This document shows, in pieces, positions 7,428 through 17,745 of a DNA stretch of 64,000 bases. The position numbers and the translations under genes were made by a program. The notes under the pieces were generated by a model. The model had not been told where the DNA came from, made no database searches, and saw nothing but the letters and a program-made list of their open reading frames with translations. The first letter of the stretch is position 1. Each line of letters begins with the position of its first letter. Source of the stretch: Pseudonocardia oceani (GTDB taxonomy: Bacteria; Actinomycetota; Actinomycetes; Mycobacteriales; Pseudonocardiaceae); contig NZ_JADQDF010000001.1 in assembly GCF_019263585.2 (NCBI RefSeq), forward strand, positions 6,020,501-6,084,500, given 5' to 3'.

Positions 7428-8177
7428 TTACCGGTGCACGACCGTCCGGGCGGTGCGCGGGTCGATGTCCGGCCAGATCCGCAGGGTAGCCCAGGCCACC
7501 TTGCCGTCCGGGACCGCGCGGACCCCCCAGCCGGTGCTCAGGCCGTCGACGATGCGCAGGCCGAAGCCCTCGCCCAGCACGGGCTGGTCGGTGCCGGCGT
7601 CGCGCACCGCGAGGTGCAGGAGGGAGGGCCGACGGGTGACGAGCAGGGTGCCGCCGGCGCTGGTGTGCTGGACGGCGTTGGTGACGAGCTCGTTGACGAC
7701 CTGGGCCGCGCGCTGGGACAGCGCGTCGTTCAGTGACCACAGCCGGCAGGTGTGACGGACGCGGTCGCGGGCGGCTCCGGCGGCGTCCTCGACAGGGGCG
7801 AAGTCCAGCCGCACGCGGGTCGGCGCCGGCCGGGTGGCCGCGGCGGCGAGCGCGGCGGCCCGGGTGGGGTGCACCGGGACGTGCACGCCCAGGCGCCGCA
7901 GCTCGGCGAGCACGCTCGGCGACGGGGCCGCCAGCAGCAGCGCCGCCTCGGCGCGGTGGGCCGCGTGCTGCTCGATCAGCGGCAGGACCGTCGCGGCGGC
8001 GGGGTCGGCGACCTCCAGCCCGGCGAGGTCGAGCACCAGGGCGGAGGGCCGGTCGGCGAGGACCTTGAGCACCGCCGCGCGCAGGACCGGGGCGCTGTCC
8101 ATCCGCAGGACGCCCGTGACGACGACCAGCCCGACGGGGTAGCGCAGCGGGACCTCGCACCGCAGCGGGGCCCGCAT
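7428..8177 (-). CDS. STAS domain fused to RsbW-type HATPase
   Basis: A 249-residue protein. Residues 1-110 form a STAS-like domain (Leu-Val-Leu-Asp-Leu-Ala-Gly-Leu-Glu-Val-Ala-Asp-Pro-Ala-Ala-Ala); the Ser normally phosphorylated by RsbW kinases is absent. Residues 125-245 are a GHKL ATPase with N-box Asn-Glu-Leu-Val-Thr-Asn-Ala-Val-Gln-His, G1 box Asp-Ala-Gly and Gly-Phe-Gly-Leu-x-Ile-Val. The ATG at 8177 overlaps the CheB stop (ATGA). Likely an anti-sigma-type kinase or switch protein linking CheB/CheR signalling to a sigma factor; partners are not visible. The non-phosphorylatable STAS half could act as a fixed docking domain. Confidence 0.85.
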   Translation of the reverse strand: MRAPLRCEVPLRYPVGLVVVTGVLRMDSAPVLRAAVLKVLADRPSALVLDLAGLEVADPAAATVLPLIEQHAAHRAEAALLLAAPSPSVLAELRRLGVHVPVHPTRAAALAAAATRPAPTRVRLDFAPVEDAAGAARDRVRHTCRLWSLNDALSQRAAQVVNELVTNAVQHTSAGGTLLVTRRPSLLHLAVRDAGTDQPVLGEGFGLRIVDGLSTGWGVRAVPDGKVAWATLRIWPDIDPRTARTVVHR

Positions 8178-9247
8178 CAGCCCGAGCTCAGCTCGCCGGT
8201 CGTGGGCTCCCCGGGCTGCAGCAGGGCGCGGACCTGCGCGGCCTGCCCCTCGGCGTGGCGCGCGCGGGCGCGGTACTCCTCCGCGCTGAGGTGGTGCCCG
8301 TGGGCGTGGGCCTCGTCGGCCAGTCGCCGCACCAGCGACGCCTTCTCCTCCAGCGCGCGCAGCGCGACCCACAGCGCGTTCTCCACGCCGGTGGCCTGGT
8401 CGGCCTCCAGGCTCTCGGGCGACCAGGCGTGCCCGACGCGGCAGCGGAAGCGCGGGCGCGGCGGCCCGGGCACCTCGAACAGCACGCCGTGGCAGTGCGG
8501 GCAGGAGTAGGGCGAGGGCACCGCGCCCGCGATGTCCTCGGTGCTGGGCCGGTCGGTGGCCGCCACCGAGACCTCCGCGCGCAGCGGCGTGACCGAGGCG
8601 TGCGCCGGGGGCCGGGGGCCGACCGGGCGCCGCACCAGCTCCGCGATAGCCGCGCCGAGGTCGTCGGCGGTGCGCACGAGCGCGTCGGGCACCTGCTCCA
8701 GCGCGTTGCCGGGCATGGCCGCGTACATCGCGTCGTCGAGGTCCTGGACGACGGCGGCGCCGCCCTGCTCGGCGAGGACGGCCAGGCCGGCCGCCCCGTC
8801 GTCGCGGGTGCCGGACAGGACGACCCCGACCGCGCGCGGCCCGTGCGAGGCCGCGGCGGAGCGGAACAGCGGGTCGATCGCCGGCCGGTGGCCGTTCTCC
8901 ATGGGCCCGGTGGACAGCAGCAGCCGCCCGTCCTCGACGAGGACGTGGTGGTCGGGCGGGGCGACGTGGACGACGCCGCGGCGCAGCGGCGCGCGGTGCC
9001 GGGCGGCCTCCGCGGGCAGCGGGCCGGCTCGGTCGAGGATGTTGGGCAGCGCGCCGGGGGAGGTGCGGGGGATGTGCAGCACCACGACGACGGCGGCGTC
9101 CAGGTCGGGCGGGAAGCCGGCCACCAGCTTGCGCAGGGCCTCGACCCCGCCCGCGGACGCACCGACGACGACGACGTGACCGCCGGGGCGGGTGCTGCGG
9201 TTCTCCTGCGGTACCGGCACGCGGTGGGCCCTCCTCCTCTCGTTCAC
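8177..9247 (-). CDS. CheB-type methylesterase without receiver domain
   Basis: A 356-residue protein. The CheB catalytic domain begins near residue 22: catalytic Ser31 in Gly-Ala-Ser-Ala-Gly-Gly, His in Leu-His-Ile-Pro-Arg-Thr-Ser-Pro-Gly (near 58), and Asp in Ser-Gly-Thr-Arg-Asp-Asp-Gly-Ala-Ala-Gly. The tail (about 245-356) has a Cys-Pro-His-Cys ... Cys-Arg-Val-Gly-His pair that may bind zinc, and a helical region. It lacks the phospho-acceptor receiver of true chemotaxis CheB, like other CheB proteins paired with CheR-PAS in two-component-like systems. The GTG start at 9247 has no clear ribosome site. It heads the CheB, STAS-ATPase, CheR-PAS gene run. Confidence 0.9.
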   Translation of the reverse strand: MNERRRAHRVPVPQENRSTRPGGHVVVVGASAGGVEALRKLVAGFPPDLDAAVVVVLHIPRTSPGALPNILDRAGPLPAEAARHRAPLRRGVVHVAPPDHHVLVEDGRLLLSTGPMENGHRPAIDPLFRSAAASHGPRAVGVVLSGTRDDGAAGLAVLAEQGGAAVVQDLDDAMYAAMPGNALEQVPDALVRTADDLGAAIAELVRRPVGPRPPAHASVTPLRAEVSVAATDRPSTEDIAGAVPSPYSCPHCHGVLFEVPGPPRPRFRCRVGHAWSPESLEADQATGVENALWVALRALEEKASLVRRLADEAHAHGHHLSAEEYRARARHAEGQAAQVRALLQPGEPTTGELSSG

Positions 9248-9310
9248 GGGTGGTTCACGACGGGTACCCCGCTCGACGCGGTCGACCCGTGCTGCTCTGC
9301 TGCGGTGCTC

Positions 9311-9499
9311 TCAGGACACCAGCAGCTGCGGAGCGGAGGTCCGCAGCCGGGCCAGGGCCCAGCGGACCTGATGCAGCGTACGCGCCCGGCGGTCGTCGCT
9401 GAGGAACCGCGGCGTACGGGCGCGCTCGCCCCACGGGTCGGCGATGCGCGCGGGGGGCTCCGCGCGGCCGCTCCCGGTCCGGGTGCTGTCGATCGTCAC
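9311..9499 (-). CDS. Hypothetical 62-residue protein
   Basis: A short frame with a GTG start and strongly G/C-biased third positions, consistent with real coding. The product is basic, with a Thr/Ser/Arg-rich N-terminus and a C-terminal helix (about residues 40-60, Leu-His-Gln-Val-Arg-Trp-Ala-Leu-Ala-Arg-Leu). No family was recognised and no ribosome site is evident. It lies between the STAS gene and CheB on the same strand. Confidence 0.45.
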   Translation of the reverse strand: MTIDSTRTGSGRAEPPARIADPWGERARTPRFLSDDRRARTLHQVRWALARLRTSAPQLLVS

Positions 9500-9527
9500 G
9501 TCCGGGCCGTACCCGGTGCCCCCGTCC

Positions 9528-10052
9528 CTACGCGTCCGCCTCCTGCGCCTCCGCTTCCTGCGGCGCGCCCCGTCCGGTGCGCAGCGCGACGCGGTGCACG
9601 GCGGTCGGCCCGTCCGGCCCGTGCCGCCCCGGCGCGTGGTGGTCGGTGACCCGCAGGTGCAGGTAACGGCCGTCGTGCTCGATCACCAGGTCGCAGCCGT
9701 GCTCGGAGGCCCGTCCCACGAGCTGGGCGGAGCCGGCCGCCGCGAGCGTCGCGTCGAGCGGGTCGAGACCCCACGGCGCCACGGTGTCGGTGACGAGGTC
9801 ACCGACGACCCCCGCCGTCGGGCATCCCGGCAGGCAGAAGCGGGCCCGGACGTTCCGCGGGCGGCCGCGCAGGGCCAGGTCGGGGGCGGCCGAGCGGTCG
9901 AGGACGAGGCCGGAGAGGTCGATGAGCACCGCCGCGCCGGTGGCGAGCTGCGTGGTGAGGGCGAGGTGCAGGCGGGCGGAGGCGTCGGACGTCAGCCGGC
10001 CGGTGACGTGCAGCAGCACGCTGCCCGGCCCGTGCTCCGGGGTGATCCGCAC
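9528..10052 (-). CDS. STAS-domain (anti-anti-sigma-like) protein
   Basis: A 174-residue protein. The first 100 residues fit a STAS domain (Val-Leu-Leu-His-Val-Thr-Gly-Arg-Leu near 12-20, then Ala-Val-Leu-Ile-Asp-Leu-Ser-Gly-Leu-Val-Leu-Asp-Arg-Ser near 46-60; the last Ser is a candidate phosphorylation site). The C-terminal half reads like a degenerate second domain. The GTG at 10052 was chosen because GGGGAG lies 4 bases upstream; longer frames would overlap phoU. Probably an RsbV-like partner for one of the ATPases nearby (inference). Confidence 0.65.
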   Translation of the reverse strand: MRITPEHGPGSVLLHVTGRLTSDASARLHLALTTQLATGAAVLIDLSGLVLDRSAAPDLALRGRPRNVRARFCLPGCPTAGVVGDLVTDTVAPWGLDPLDATLAAAGSAQLVGRASEHGCDLVIEHDGRYLHLRVTDHHAPGRHGPDGPTAVHRVALRTGRGAPQEAEAQEADA

Positions 10053-10102
10053 AGGCTCCCCGACCGTCGACGCTGCGTTCCTCGGTGTCCTGGGGGCGCA
10101 CC

Positions 10103-10783
10103 CTACGACCGGCCGGAAGATCCGTCCACGGTGCATCGCACAGCGGGCGCCCGCCTCGCGGCGACGTCGTCGAGCCGGCGCGCCACGGACACGGCCTGGT
10201 CGGCGAAGCGCTCGACGAACCGGGTGAGCAGGGCGACGTCGACGCCGGTGCGCACCCCGTAGCCGGCGCCGGGGCGCCGCACGGCCGTCAGCAGGTCGCG
10301 GTGCAGCGCGTCGACCCGGTCGTCGTCGCGCTCGCGCTCGGCCCACTGCTCCTGCAGCGGGGCCGCGCAGCCGTCGCCGACCCGGCGCGCGAGCCCGACG
10401 GCGAGCGCGCCCATCTCGGCGAACGGCGCGGCCAGCTCCGCGGGCAGGACGGGGTCGGGGTGGCGGCGCCGGGCGAGACCCGCCACGTGGGAGGCGAGCC
10501 CGCCCATCCGCCCGATCCGCTCGCCCGCCTGCAGCGCGGTGACGACGCGGCGCAGGTCGCGCGCCACCGGCGCCTGCAGCGTGAGCAGCCGGTGGGCGCG
10601 CTCGGCGCCGTCGTCACGCAGGCGGTCCAGCCGGGCCTGCCCGCCGATCACGGCCTCGGCCAGCGGCAGGTCGGCGCGCAGCACGGCCCGGACGGCCCGC
10701 TCCATCGAGGACCCGGCCTCGTCGCACATCCGGGCCAGGTGCGCCCCGAGACCGTCGAGCTCGCGCCGCAGCTCCTCACGCAC
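10103..10783 (-). CDS. phoU: PhoU family phosphate-signalling protein
   Basis: A 226-residue all-helical protein with the two PhoU repeats. Repeat one shows Leu-Ala-Arg-Met-Cys-Asp-Glu-Ala-Gly ... Met-Glu-Arg-Ala and Leu-Gln-Ala-Pro-Val-Ala-Arg-Asp-Leu-Arg; repeat two starts near residue 125. Glu-Arg-Ile-Gly-Arg-Met-Gly and His-Val-Ala-x-Leu-Ala-Arg-Arg-Arg-His-Pro are typical of actinobacterial PhoU. PhoU restrains Pst/PhoR signalling when phosphate is plentiful. No pst genes are adjacent. The start is a GTG at 10783 behind AGGAG. Confidence 0.85.
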   Translation of the reverse strand: MREELRRELDGLGAHLARMCDEAGSSMERAVRAVLRADLPLAEAVIGGQARLDRLRDDGAERAHRLLTLQAPVARDLRRVVTALQAGERIGRMGGLASHVAGLARRRHPDPVLPAELAAPFAEMGALAVGLARRVGDGCAAPLQEQWAERERDDDRVDALHRDLLTAVRRPGAGYGVRTGVDVALLTRFVERFADQAVSVARRLDDVAARRAPAVRCTVDGSSGRS

Positions 10784-10791
10784 CGGCGCTC

Positions 10792-11784
10792 CTAGGCACC
10801 GCCGGCGGCCGCGCGGGCCGGCTGGGCGTGCTCCTGCCGGATGCGGCCGGCGAGCTCGTCGCGGTAGAAGTCGAGGAACCCGTCGGGGTCGGGGCCCGCG
10901 TTCATCAGCACGAGCCGCTCGAACCCGGCGTCGAGGTAGGACGACACCTGCTCCAGGTGCCGCTCCGGGTCGGGCCCGCACCCGAACTTCTCGATCATGT
11001 CCTCCGCGCGCACGGTCGTCGTCGCGGCGTCGAAGTTGACGGGGTTGGGCAGCTCGCTCATCACCTTCCAGCCCGTGACGCCCCACCGGTTCGTCGCGAG
11101 GGCCGCCTGCGCCGCGGTGTCGACATCGGGCGCCCAGGCCAGCGGCACCTCCGCGTACCCGCCGCCGCGCCCGCCCGCGTCGCGGTAGTGCGCCACGAGG
11201 TCGGGGTCGGCGTCGGTGGCGAACAGGTCGTCGCCCAGCTCGGCGGCGATCCGGGCCGACGACGGGCCGCTCGCGGCCACCGCGATCTCCGGGAGCCGCT
11301 CGGGCAGGTCGAACACGCGGGCGTCCTCGAGCTGCAGGTAGGCGCCCCGGTAGGAGCGGTACCCGCCCTTCCACAGCAGCCGGATGATCTCCAGGGACTC
11401 GCGGAACATCGCGTGGCGCGGCCCGACCGCAGGGAACCCGCGGCCCACGACGTGCTCGTTGAGCCGCTCGCCCGCGCCGACGCCGAGGGTGAACCGGTCG
11501 TCGGACACCAGCGCCATCGTCGCCGCGGCCTGCGCGATGACCGCCGGGTGGTAGCGGATCATCGGGCACGTGACGCCGGTGACCAGCCGGATCGTCGAGG
11601 TGCGGGCCGCGATCGCGCCCAGCACGCTCCAGGTGAACGAGCTGTGCCCCTGGACGTCGAGCCACGGGTGGAAGTGGTCGCTCATCTCGACGAAGTCGAA
11701 ACCGACCTCCTCCGCCCGCACGGCCTGGCGGATGATCTCCTGCGGGCCGAAGGCCTCGCTGGCGAGCTTGTAGCCGATCTCCAT
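10792..11784 (-). CDS. LLM-class F420-dependent oxidoreductase (TIGR03557-like)
   Basis: A 330-residue TIM-barrel protein of the luciferase-like/F420 family. Recognisable segments are Glu-Ile-Gly-Tyr-Lys-Leu-Ala at the start, Met-Ser-Asp-His-Phe-His-Pro-Trp near residue 34, Thr-Cys-Pro-x-x-Arg-Tyr-His-Pro-Ala near 73-81, Leu-Gly-Val-Gly-Ala-Gly-Glu-Arg-Leu-Asn-Glu-His near 100 and Ala-Ala-Ser-Gly-Pro-Ser-Ser-Ala near 170. This is the glucose-6-phosphate-dehydrogenase-related F420 subgroup. It would use cofactor F420; the substrate cannot be deduced. It lies 8 bases upstream of phoU on the same strand and may be co-transcribed. Confidence 0.9.
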   Translation of the reverse strand: MEIGYKLASEAFGPQEIIRQAVRAEEVGFDFVEMSDHFHPWLDVQGHSSFTWSVLGAIAARTSTIRLVTGVTCPMIRYHPAVIAQAAATMALVSDDRFTLGVGAGERLNEHVVGRGFPAVGPRHAMFRESLEIIRLLWKGGYRSYRGAYLQLEDARVFDLPERLPEIAVAASGPSSARIAAELGDDLFATDADPDLVAHYRDAGGRGGGYAEVPLAWAPDVDTAAQAALATNRWGVTGWKVMSELPNPVNFDAATTTVRAEDMIEKFGCGPDPERHLEQVSSYLDAGFERLVLMNAGPDPDGFLDFYRDELAGRIRQEHAQPARAAAGGA

Positions 11785-11833
11785 GCGCTGCGGCGTACCC
11801 GTGGGGGTGCAGCGGAAACGGCCCCGCGCGGCC

Positions 11834-14313
<2,480 letters not shown>

Positions 14314-14460
14314 GCGCGCACCCCTCGTCCGTGGGGCCCCACCCTGCCCGATGCGACGTCGCCGTGGTGTCTCACATGTGCACCGGTCCCGTGCATCAGT
14401 GGCGGATCGCGCCCCGCGCCCACCCGTGCCGCGGCGGCCCGGTCCCGGGCGGGCGCCGGG

Positions 14461-15309
14461 TCAGACGGCCAGCAGCGCCGGCCGGGTGAGCGCCCCGTAG
14501 AGCTCCGGGCGGCGGTCGCGCAGGTTGCCCATGCCGGAGCGGTGGGCGTCGATGTCGGCGACGAGGTCGAAGTCGGCCGTCACCATCGACGCCGTCTGCC
14601 CCGTGGCGGCGACGATCTCCCCGCCCGGGTCGACGATCTTGGCGTTCGCCGCGAACGTCATCGAGCCGAACGAGCCGTACTGGTTGGCCGCGACCCACAC
14701 GACCTGGTTCTCCAGGGCGCGGGCGCGGTCGTAGAGGTCGAAGCGGCGGGTCCAGCGGTCCTGCGCGGGGTCGGGGTGCGGGTCGGTGGCGCTCACCGGC
14801 CACGCCGACATCGACACGATCACCCGCGCGCCGTCGAGCGCCAGCGTGCGCGCCACCTCGGGGAACGCCTTGTCGTAGCAGATCTGCATGCCGATCCGGC
14901 CGATCGGCGTGTCGAAGGCGCCGACGGTGCTGCCGGCCGCGTAGGTGGCGCCCTCCAGCAGCGGCTGGTGGGTCTTGCGGTAGCTGCCGAGCACGCCGTC
15001 GCCGTTCACGCAGACCGCCGAGTTGTACAGGCCGTCGTCGGCGTCCTCGCAGAACCCGGCGGTGACGACGACGTCGCCGGCCAGGCGCGCCAGCCGGGCG
15101 ATCACCGGTCCGTCGAGCGCGAACGCCGGGGGCGGGGCGGCGGACCCGCCCAGGTCGGAGACGTAGCCGCCGAGCGCCGCCTCGGGCAGGGCGAGCAGCG
15201 CGGCGCCGGCGTCGCGGGCCTGGGCGACCAGGGCGGCGATGCGGGTGAACCCGGCCTCGAGGTCGCGGTCGAAGGGGGCGGAGACGGTGGCGATCCGGGT
15301 CGTGGGCAC
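14461..15309 (-). CDS. Carbon-nitrogen hydrolase (nitrilase superfamily)
   Basis: A 282-residue protein with the Glu-Lys-Cys triad: Glu43 in Leu-Pro-Glu-Ala-Ala-Leu-Gly-Gly-Tyr, Lys in Tyr-Arg-Lys-Thr-His-Gln, and Cys in Gln-Ile-Cys-Tyr-Asp-Lys-Ala-Phe-Pro-Glu. The Cys-Tyr-Asp-Lys segment and length fit an aliphatic amidase or N-carbamoyl hydrolase branch rather than classical nitrilases. The GTG start at 15309 follows GGAGG. It lies 36 bases downstream of the flavoprotein gene and is probably co-transcribed with it. Confidence 0.85.
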   Translation of the reverse strand: MPTTRIATVSAPFDRDLEAGFTRIAALVAQARDAGAALLALPEAALGGYVSDLGGSAAPPPAFALDGPVIARLARLAGDVVVTAGFCEDADDGLYNSAVCVNGDGVLGSYRKTHQPLLEGATYAAGSTVGAFDTPIGRIGMQICYDKAFPEVARTLALDGARVIVSMSAWPVSATDPHPDPAQDRWTRRFDLYDRARALENQVVWVAANQYGSFGSMTFAANAKIVDPGGEIVAATGQTASMVTADFDLVADIDAHRSGMGNLRDRRPELYGALTRPALLAV

Positions 15310-15345
15310 GGCGTCCTCCAGGACGGTGGGCGGGTCGGGGGACGG

Positions 15346-16740
15346 TCAGCTCGCGCTGCGCGGGGCGACCCAGTCCTCGTCGCGGGGGAACGTGCTCGAC
15401 GGCGTGCCGGCCAGCCAGTGCAGGCCGTCGGCGACCTGGCTCAGGCGGGTGTCGACGATCCGGCGCACGACGTGCTCGGCGTCGGCGGCGACGCCCGCGA
15501 ACCGGCCCGAGCCCCAGGTGTACTGCCAGGGCAGGCCGACGAAGTACAGGCCCGGCTGGCTGGAGACGCCGCGGTCGTGGGTGGGGTAGCCGCGGCCGTC
15601 GAAGACGGGGAGCTCGATCCAGCGGTCGTCGCGGCCGTAGCCGGTCGACCAGATCACCGTCGTGATACCGGCCGCGGCCAGGTCGATGTGCTCGGGGTCC
15701 TCGGAGATGGGGGTCCACACCGGCCCGGGCCGCTCCTCGAGCGGCGCGTCGATGCCGTGCGCGGCGATGTGGGCGTCGATGGAGTCCTTGATGCCCTCGC
15801 ACACGGCGTCGGCGCCGTCGAGGTTCGCGCGCAGCGACCCGTCGAAGTGCAGGACGCCGTCGGCGATGCGGGTGAGGCGCCCGTGCAGGGCCATGCCCTC
15901 CAGGGCGAACCTCCGAAGGTCGATGTCGCGGCCGCCGTCGCGCCCGGTGACGTAGTGGTTGGTGCGGTGGCGCACCGACTCGGCGTCGGCGAACTGGTCG
16001 ATGCCCTTGGTGTAGGTGCCCATCTCCGAGAGCCAGGCGACGCAGTCGCGGCCGCGGTAGAACCGGGCGACCCGGGGCGCGGTGCCGGTGGCCAGGTGCA
16101 CGGTGCGCCCGGCGAGGTGCAGGTCCTCGGCGATCTGGCAGCCCGACTGACCGGTGCCGACGACCAGTACCGCACCCTCGGGCAGCTGCCCGGGGTTGCG
16201 GTACTGCGAGGAGTGCAGCTGCAGCACGTCGTCGGGCAGGCGCTCGGCCATCCGCGGCGTGCGCGGCACCTGGTAGGGCCCGGTCGCGACGACGACCTGG
16301 TCGGCCGACAGCGTGCCCCGGTCGGTGCGGATCTCGAAGGCGCCGTCCTTGCGCGCCCGCAGCGCCGTGGCCCGCACGCCCTCGACCAGCGGCGGGTCGA
16401 ACGACGCCACGAACTCCTCCAGGTACGCCCCGATCTCCTCGCGGACCATGAACCCGTCGGGGTCGGGCCCGTCGTAGGGGAAGCCGGGCAGCGCGCACTG
16501 CCAGTTGGGGGTGACGAGGCAGAAGGAGTCCCAGCGGCGGTCGGCCCACTCGTGCCCGGCCGTCGACGACTCGAGCACGACGTGGTCGATCCCGCGCTGC
16601 GCGAGCCACCAGCTCGCGGACAGCCCGGCCTGGCCCCCGCCCACGACGACGACCGAGCGGTGGGTCCCGTCGATCCCGGCGCGGACGGAGTCGGGGACGA
16701 CGTGCAGGTGGGAAGGCGCGGTGGTGCACTGCGCGGGCAT
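15346..16740 (-). CDS. MSMEG_0569-family flavin-dependent oxidoreductase
   Basis: A 464-residue FAD/NAD(P)H monooxygenase-like protein. FAD-binding Gly-Gly-Gly-Gln-Ala-Gly lies near residue 34, and Arg-Arg-Trp-Asp-Ser-Phe-Cys-Leu-Val-Thr-Pro-Asn-Trp-Gln-Cys near 70 is highly characteristic of the MSMEG_0569 family. The second Rossmann motif is Val-Gly-Thr-Gly-Gln-Ser-Gly near 196, and Ser-Thr-Gly-Tyr sits near 385. Members usually lie in Nit1-type nitrogen-metabolism clusters, which fits the nitrilase-superfamily gene downstream. The ATG has AGGAGCTG upstream. The substrate is unknown. Confidence 0.85.
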   Translation of the reverse strand: MPAQCTTAPSHLHVVPDSVRAGIDGTHRSVVVVGGGQAGLSASWWLAQRGIDHVVLESSTAGHEWADRRWDSFCLVTPNWQCALPGFPYDGPDPDGFMVREEIGAYLEEFVASFDPPLVEGVRATALRARKDGAFEIRTDRGTLSADQVVVATGPYQVPRTPRMAERLPDDVLQLHSSQYRNPGQLPEGAVLVVGTGQSGCQIAEDLHLAGRTVHLATGTAPRVARFYRGRDCVAWLSEMGTYTKGIDQFADAESVRHRTNHYVTGRDGGRDIDLRRFALEGMALHGRLTRIADGVLHFDGSLRANLDGADAVCEGIKDSIDAHIAAHGIDAPLEERPGPVWTPISEDPEHIDLAAAGITTVIWSTGYGRDDRWIELPVFDGRGYPTHDRGVSSQPGLYFVGLPWQYTWGSGRFAGVAADAEHVVRRIVDTRLSQVADGLHWLAGTPSSTFPRDEDWVAPRSAS

Positions 16741-17225
16741 CGGTGATCAGCTCCTGGGGGCTCGCGGTGGCCACCAGCGGCGGTGATGTGTGGTCAGGAG
16801 CCATTACAGGGCCGGTCCGTTGCCGGACGGTTGCCTCGGGAGTGCCGTGAGGTTTCCGTCCGCGCCGGAGTTTGCGGCGGGGTTGCGGGAGGCTCACGGC
16901 CCCTGCTCCTCGATGGTGTCGCGTTCCGCGGAACGCCGTCGGGCGTGGTTCGGGGGCGCGGTGGTGATCGCTGTTGCCCGCACCTCACGGTCGTGCCGGT
17001 GACCGTGGGGTGCGGTGTGCGGCGATCAACCGGTGTGCGGGTGGCGGAAACCGGCGCGCGCAGCCGGGAGTGGTGGGCGAGGAGGCCGGCGCGCGGTGGG
17101 GTGGGACCCCGCCGGGCCGGCGTCGACCCCGCCTCGCCGCCCGCCCCGCGCCATGGATCGGGTGGTGGTCGTCGTGGGTCGCACACCGCGGTCCTCGGGA
17201 CGACCGCCACGTGCGACCGGCGGGG
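16741..17225. repeat. Gene-free stretch with diverged copies of the 53-kb palindromic repeat
   Basis: There is no credible gene in these 485 bases. From about 16969 to 17036 the order GTGATCG, GCACCTCACGGT, ACCGTGGGGTGCGG, GCGATCA reproduces the signature blocks of the tandem array at 52940-53540, and 17170-17220 resembles its CGGTCCT/GACGACCG block. It lies between two minus-strand genes, upstream of the flavoprotein operon. Confidence 0.6.
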
Positions 17226-17654
17226 TCAGTCCGACGCGTCCGACCGGTGGACGGGGAGGCGCTGGGGCGTCTCCACCACCACGTTCGTCGACTTCACCAC
17301 CGCGACGGCCAGCACCCCGGGCCGCAGGTCGAGCTCGCGCACCGCCTCGCTGCTCATCAGCGACACGACCCGGTGCGGGCCGCACTGGATCTCCACCTGC
17401 GCCATCACCGTGTCCTGCACGACGTGGGTCACGAGGCCGACGAAGCGGTTGCGGGCGGAGCGGTGCACGTCGGAGGGGTCGGGGACGGCGCGGGCGTGCT
17501 CGCGGGTGAACGCGGCGAGCGCCTCGCCGTCGACGACGCGCCGGTTGGACTCGTCGCGCCTCACCGGCAGCGTCCCCTGGTCCACCATGCGGCGGACGGT
17601 GTCGTCACTGACACCGAGCAGGCGGGCGACCTCGGAGATCCTGAACTGCGGCAT
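17226..17654 (-). CDS. HTH plus TOBE (Mop-type) DNA/oxyanion-binding protein
   Basis: A 142-residue protein. Residues 3-50 are an excisionase/MerR-type HTH (Phe-Arg-Ile-Ser-Glu-Val-Ala-Arg-Leu-Leu-Gly-Val-Ser-Asp-Asp-Thr-Val-Arg-Arg). Residues 68-132 are a TOBE/Mop domain (Ser-Ala-Arg-Asn-Arg-Phe-x-Gly-x-Val ... Val-Val-Lys-Ser-Thr-Asn-Val), a fold that binds molybdate in related proteins. In actinobacteria this architecture usually neighbours modABC; none is here, so it may act on distant targets. The ATG lacks a Shine-Dalgarno, and TATGCT lies exactly 6 bases upstream, suggesting a leaderless mRNA. Confidence 0.85.
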   Translation of the reverse strand: MPQFRISEVARLLGVSDDTVRRMVDQGTLPVRRDESNRRVVDGEALAAFTREHARAVPDPSDVHRSARNRFVGLVTHVVQDTVMAQVEIQCGPHRVVSLMSSEAVRELDLRPGVLAVAVVKSTNVVVETPQRLPVHRSDASD

Positions 17655-17660
17655 CGCGCG

Positions 17661-17666
17661 AGCATA
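17661..17666 (-). promoter_or_regulatory. -10 box (TATGCT) for leaderless transcript
   Basis: On the minus strand TATGCT is followed by 6 bases and then the ATG at 17654, placing the expected transcription start on the start codon. Confidence 0.5.
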
Positions 17667-17745
17667 GAGCGGGCGCCGCGGCGGGGTCGGGCGTGCCGCG
17701 CGGCGATGGGGCAGCGGCTGAGGCAGCGGCGGGTTCGGCGGCCGG

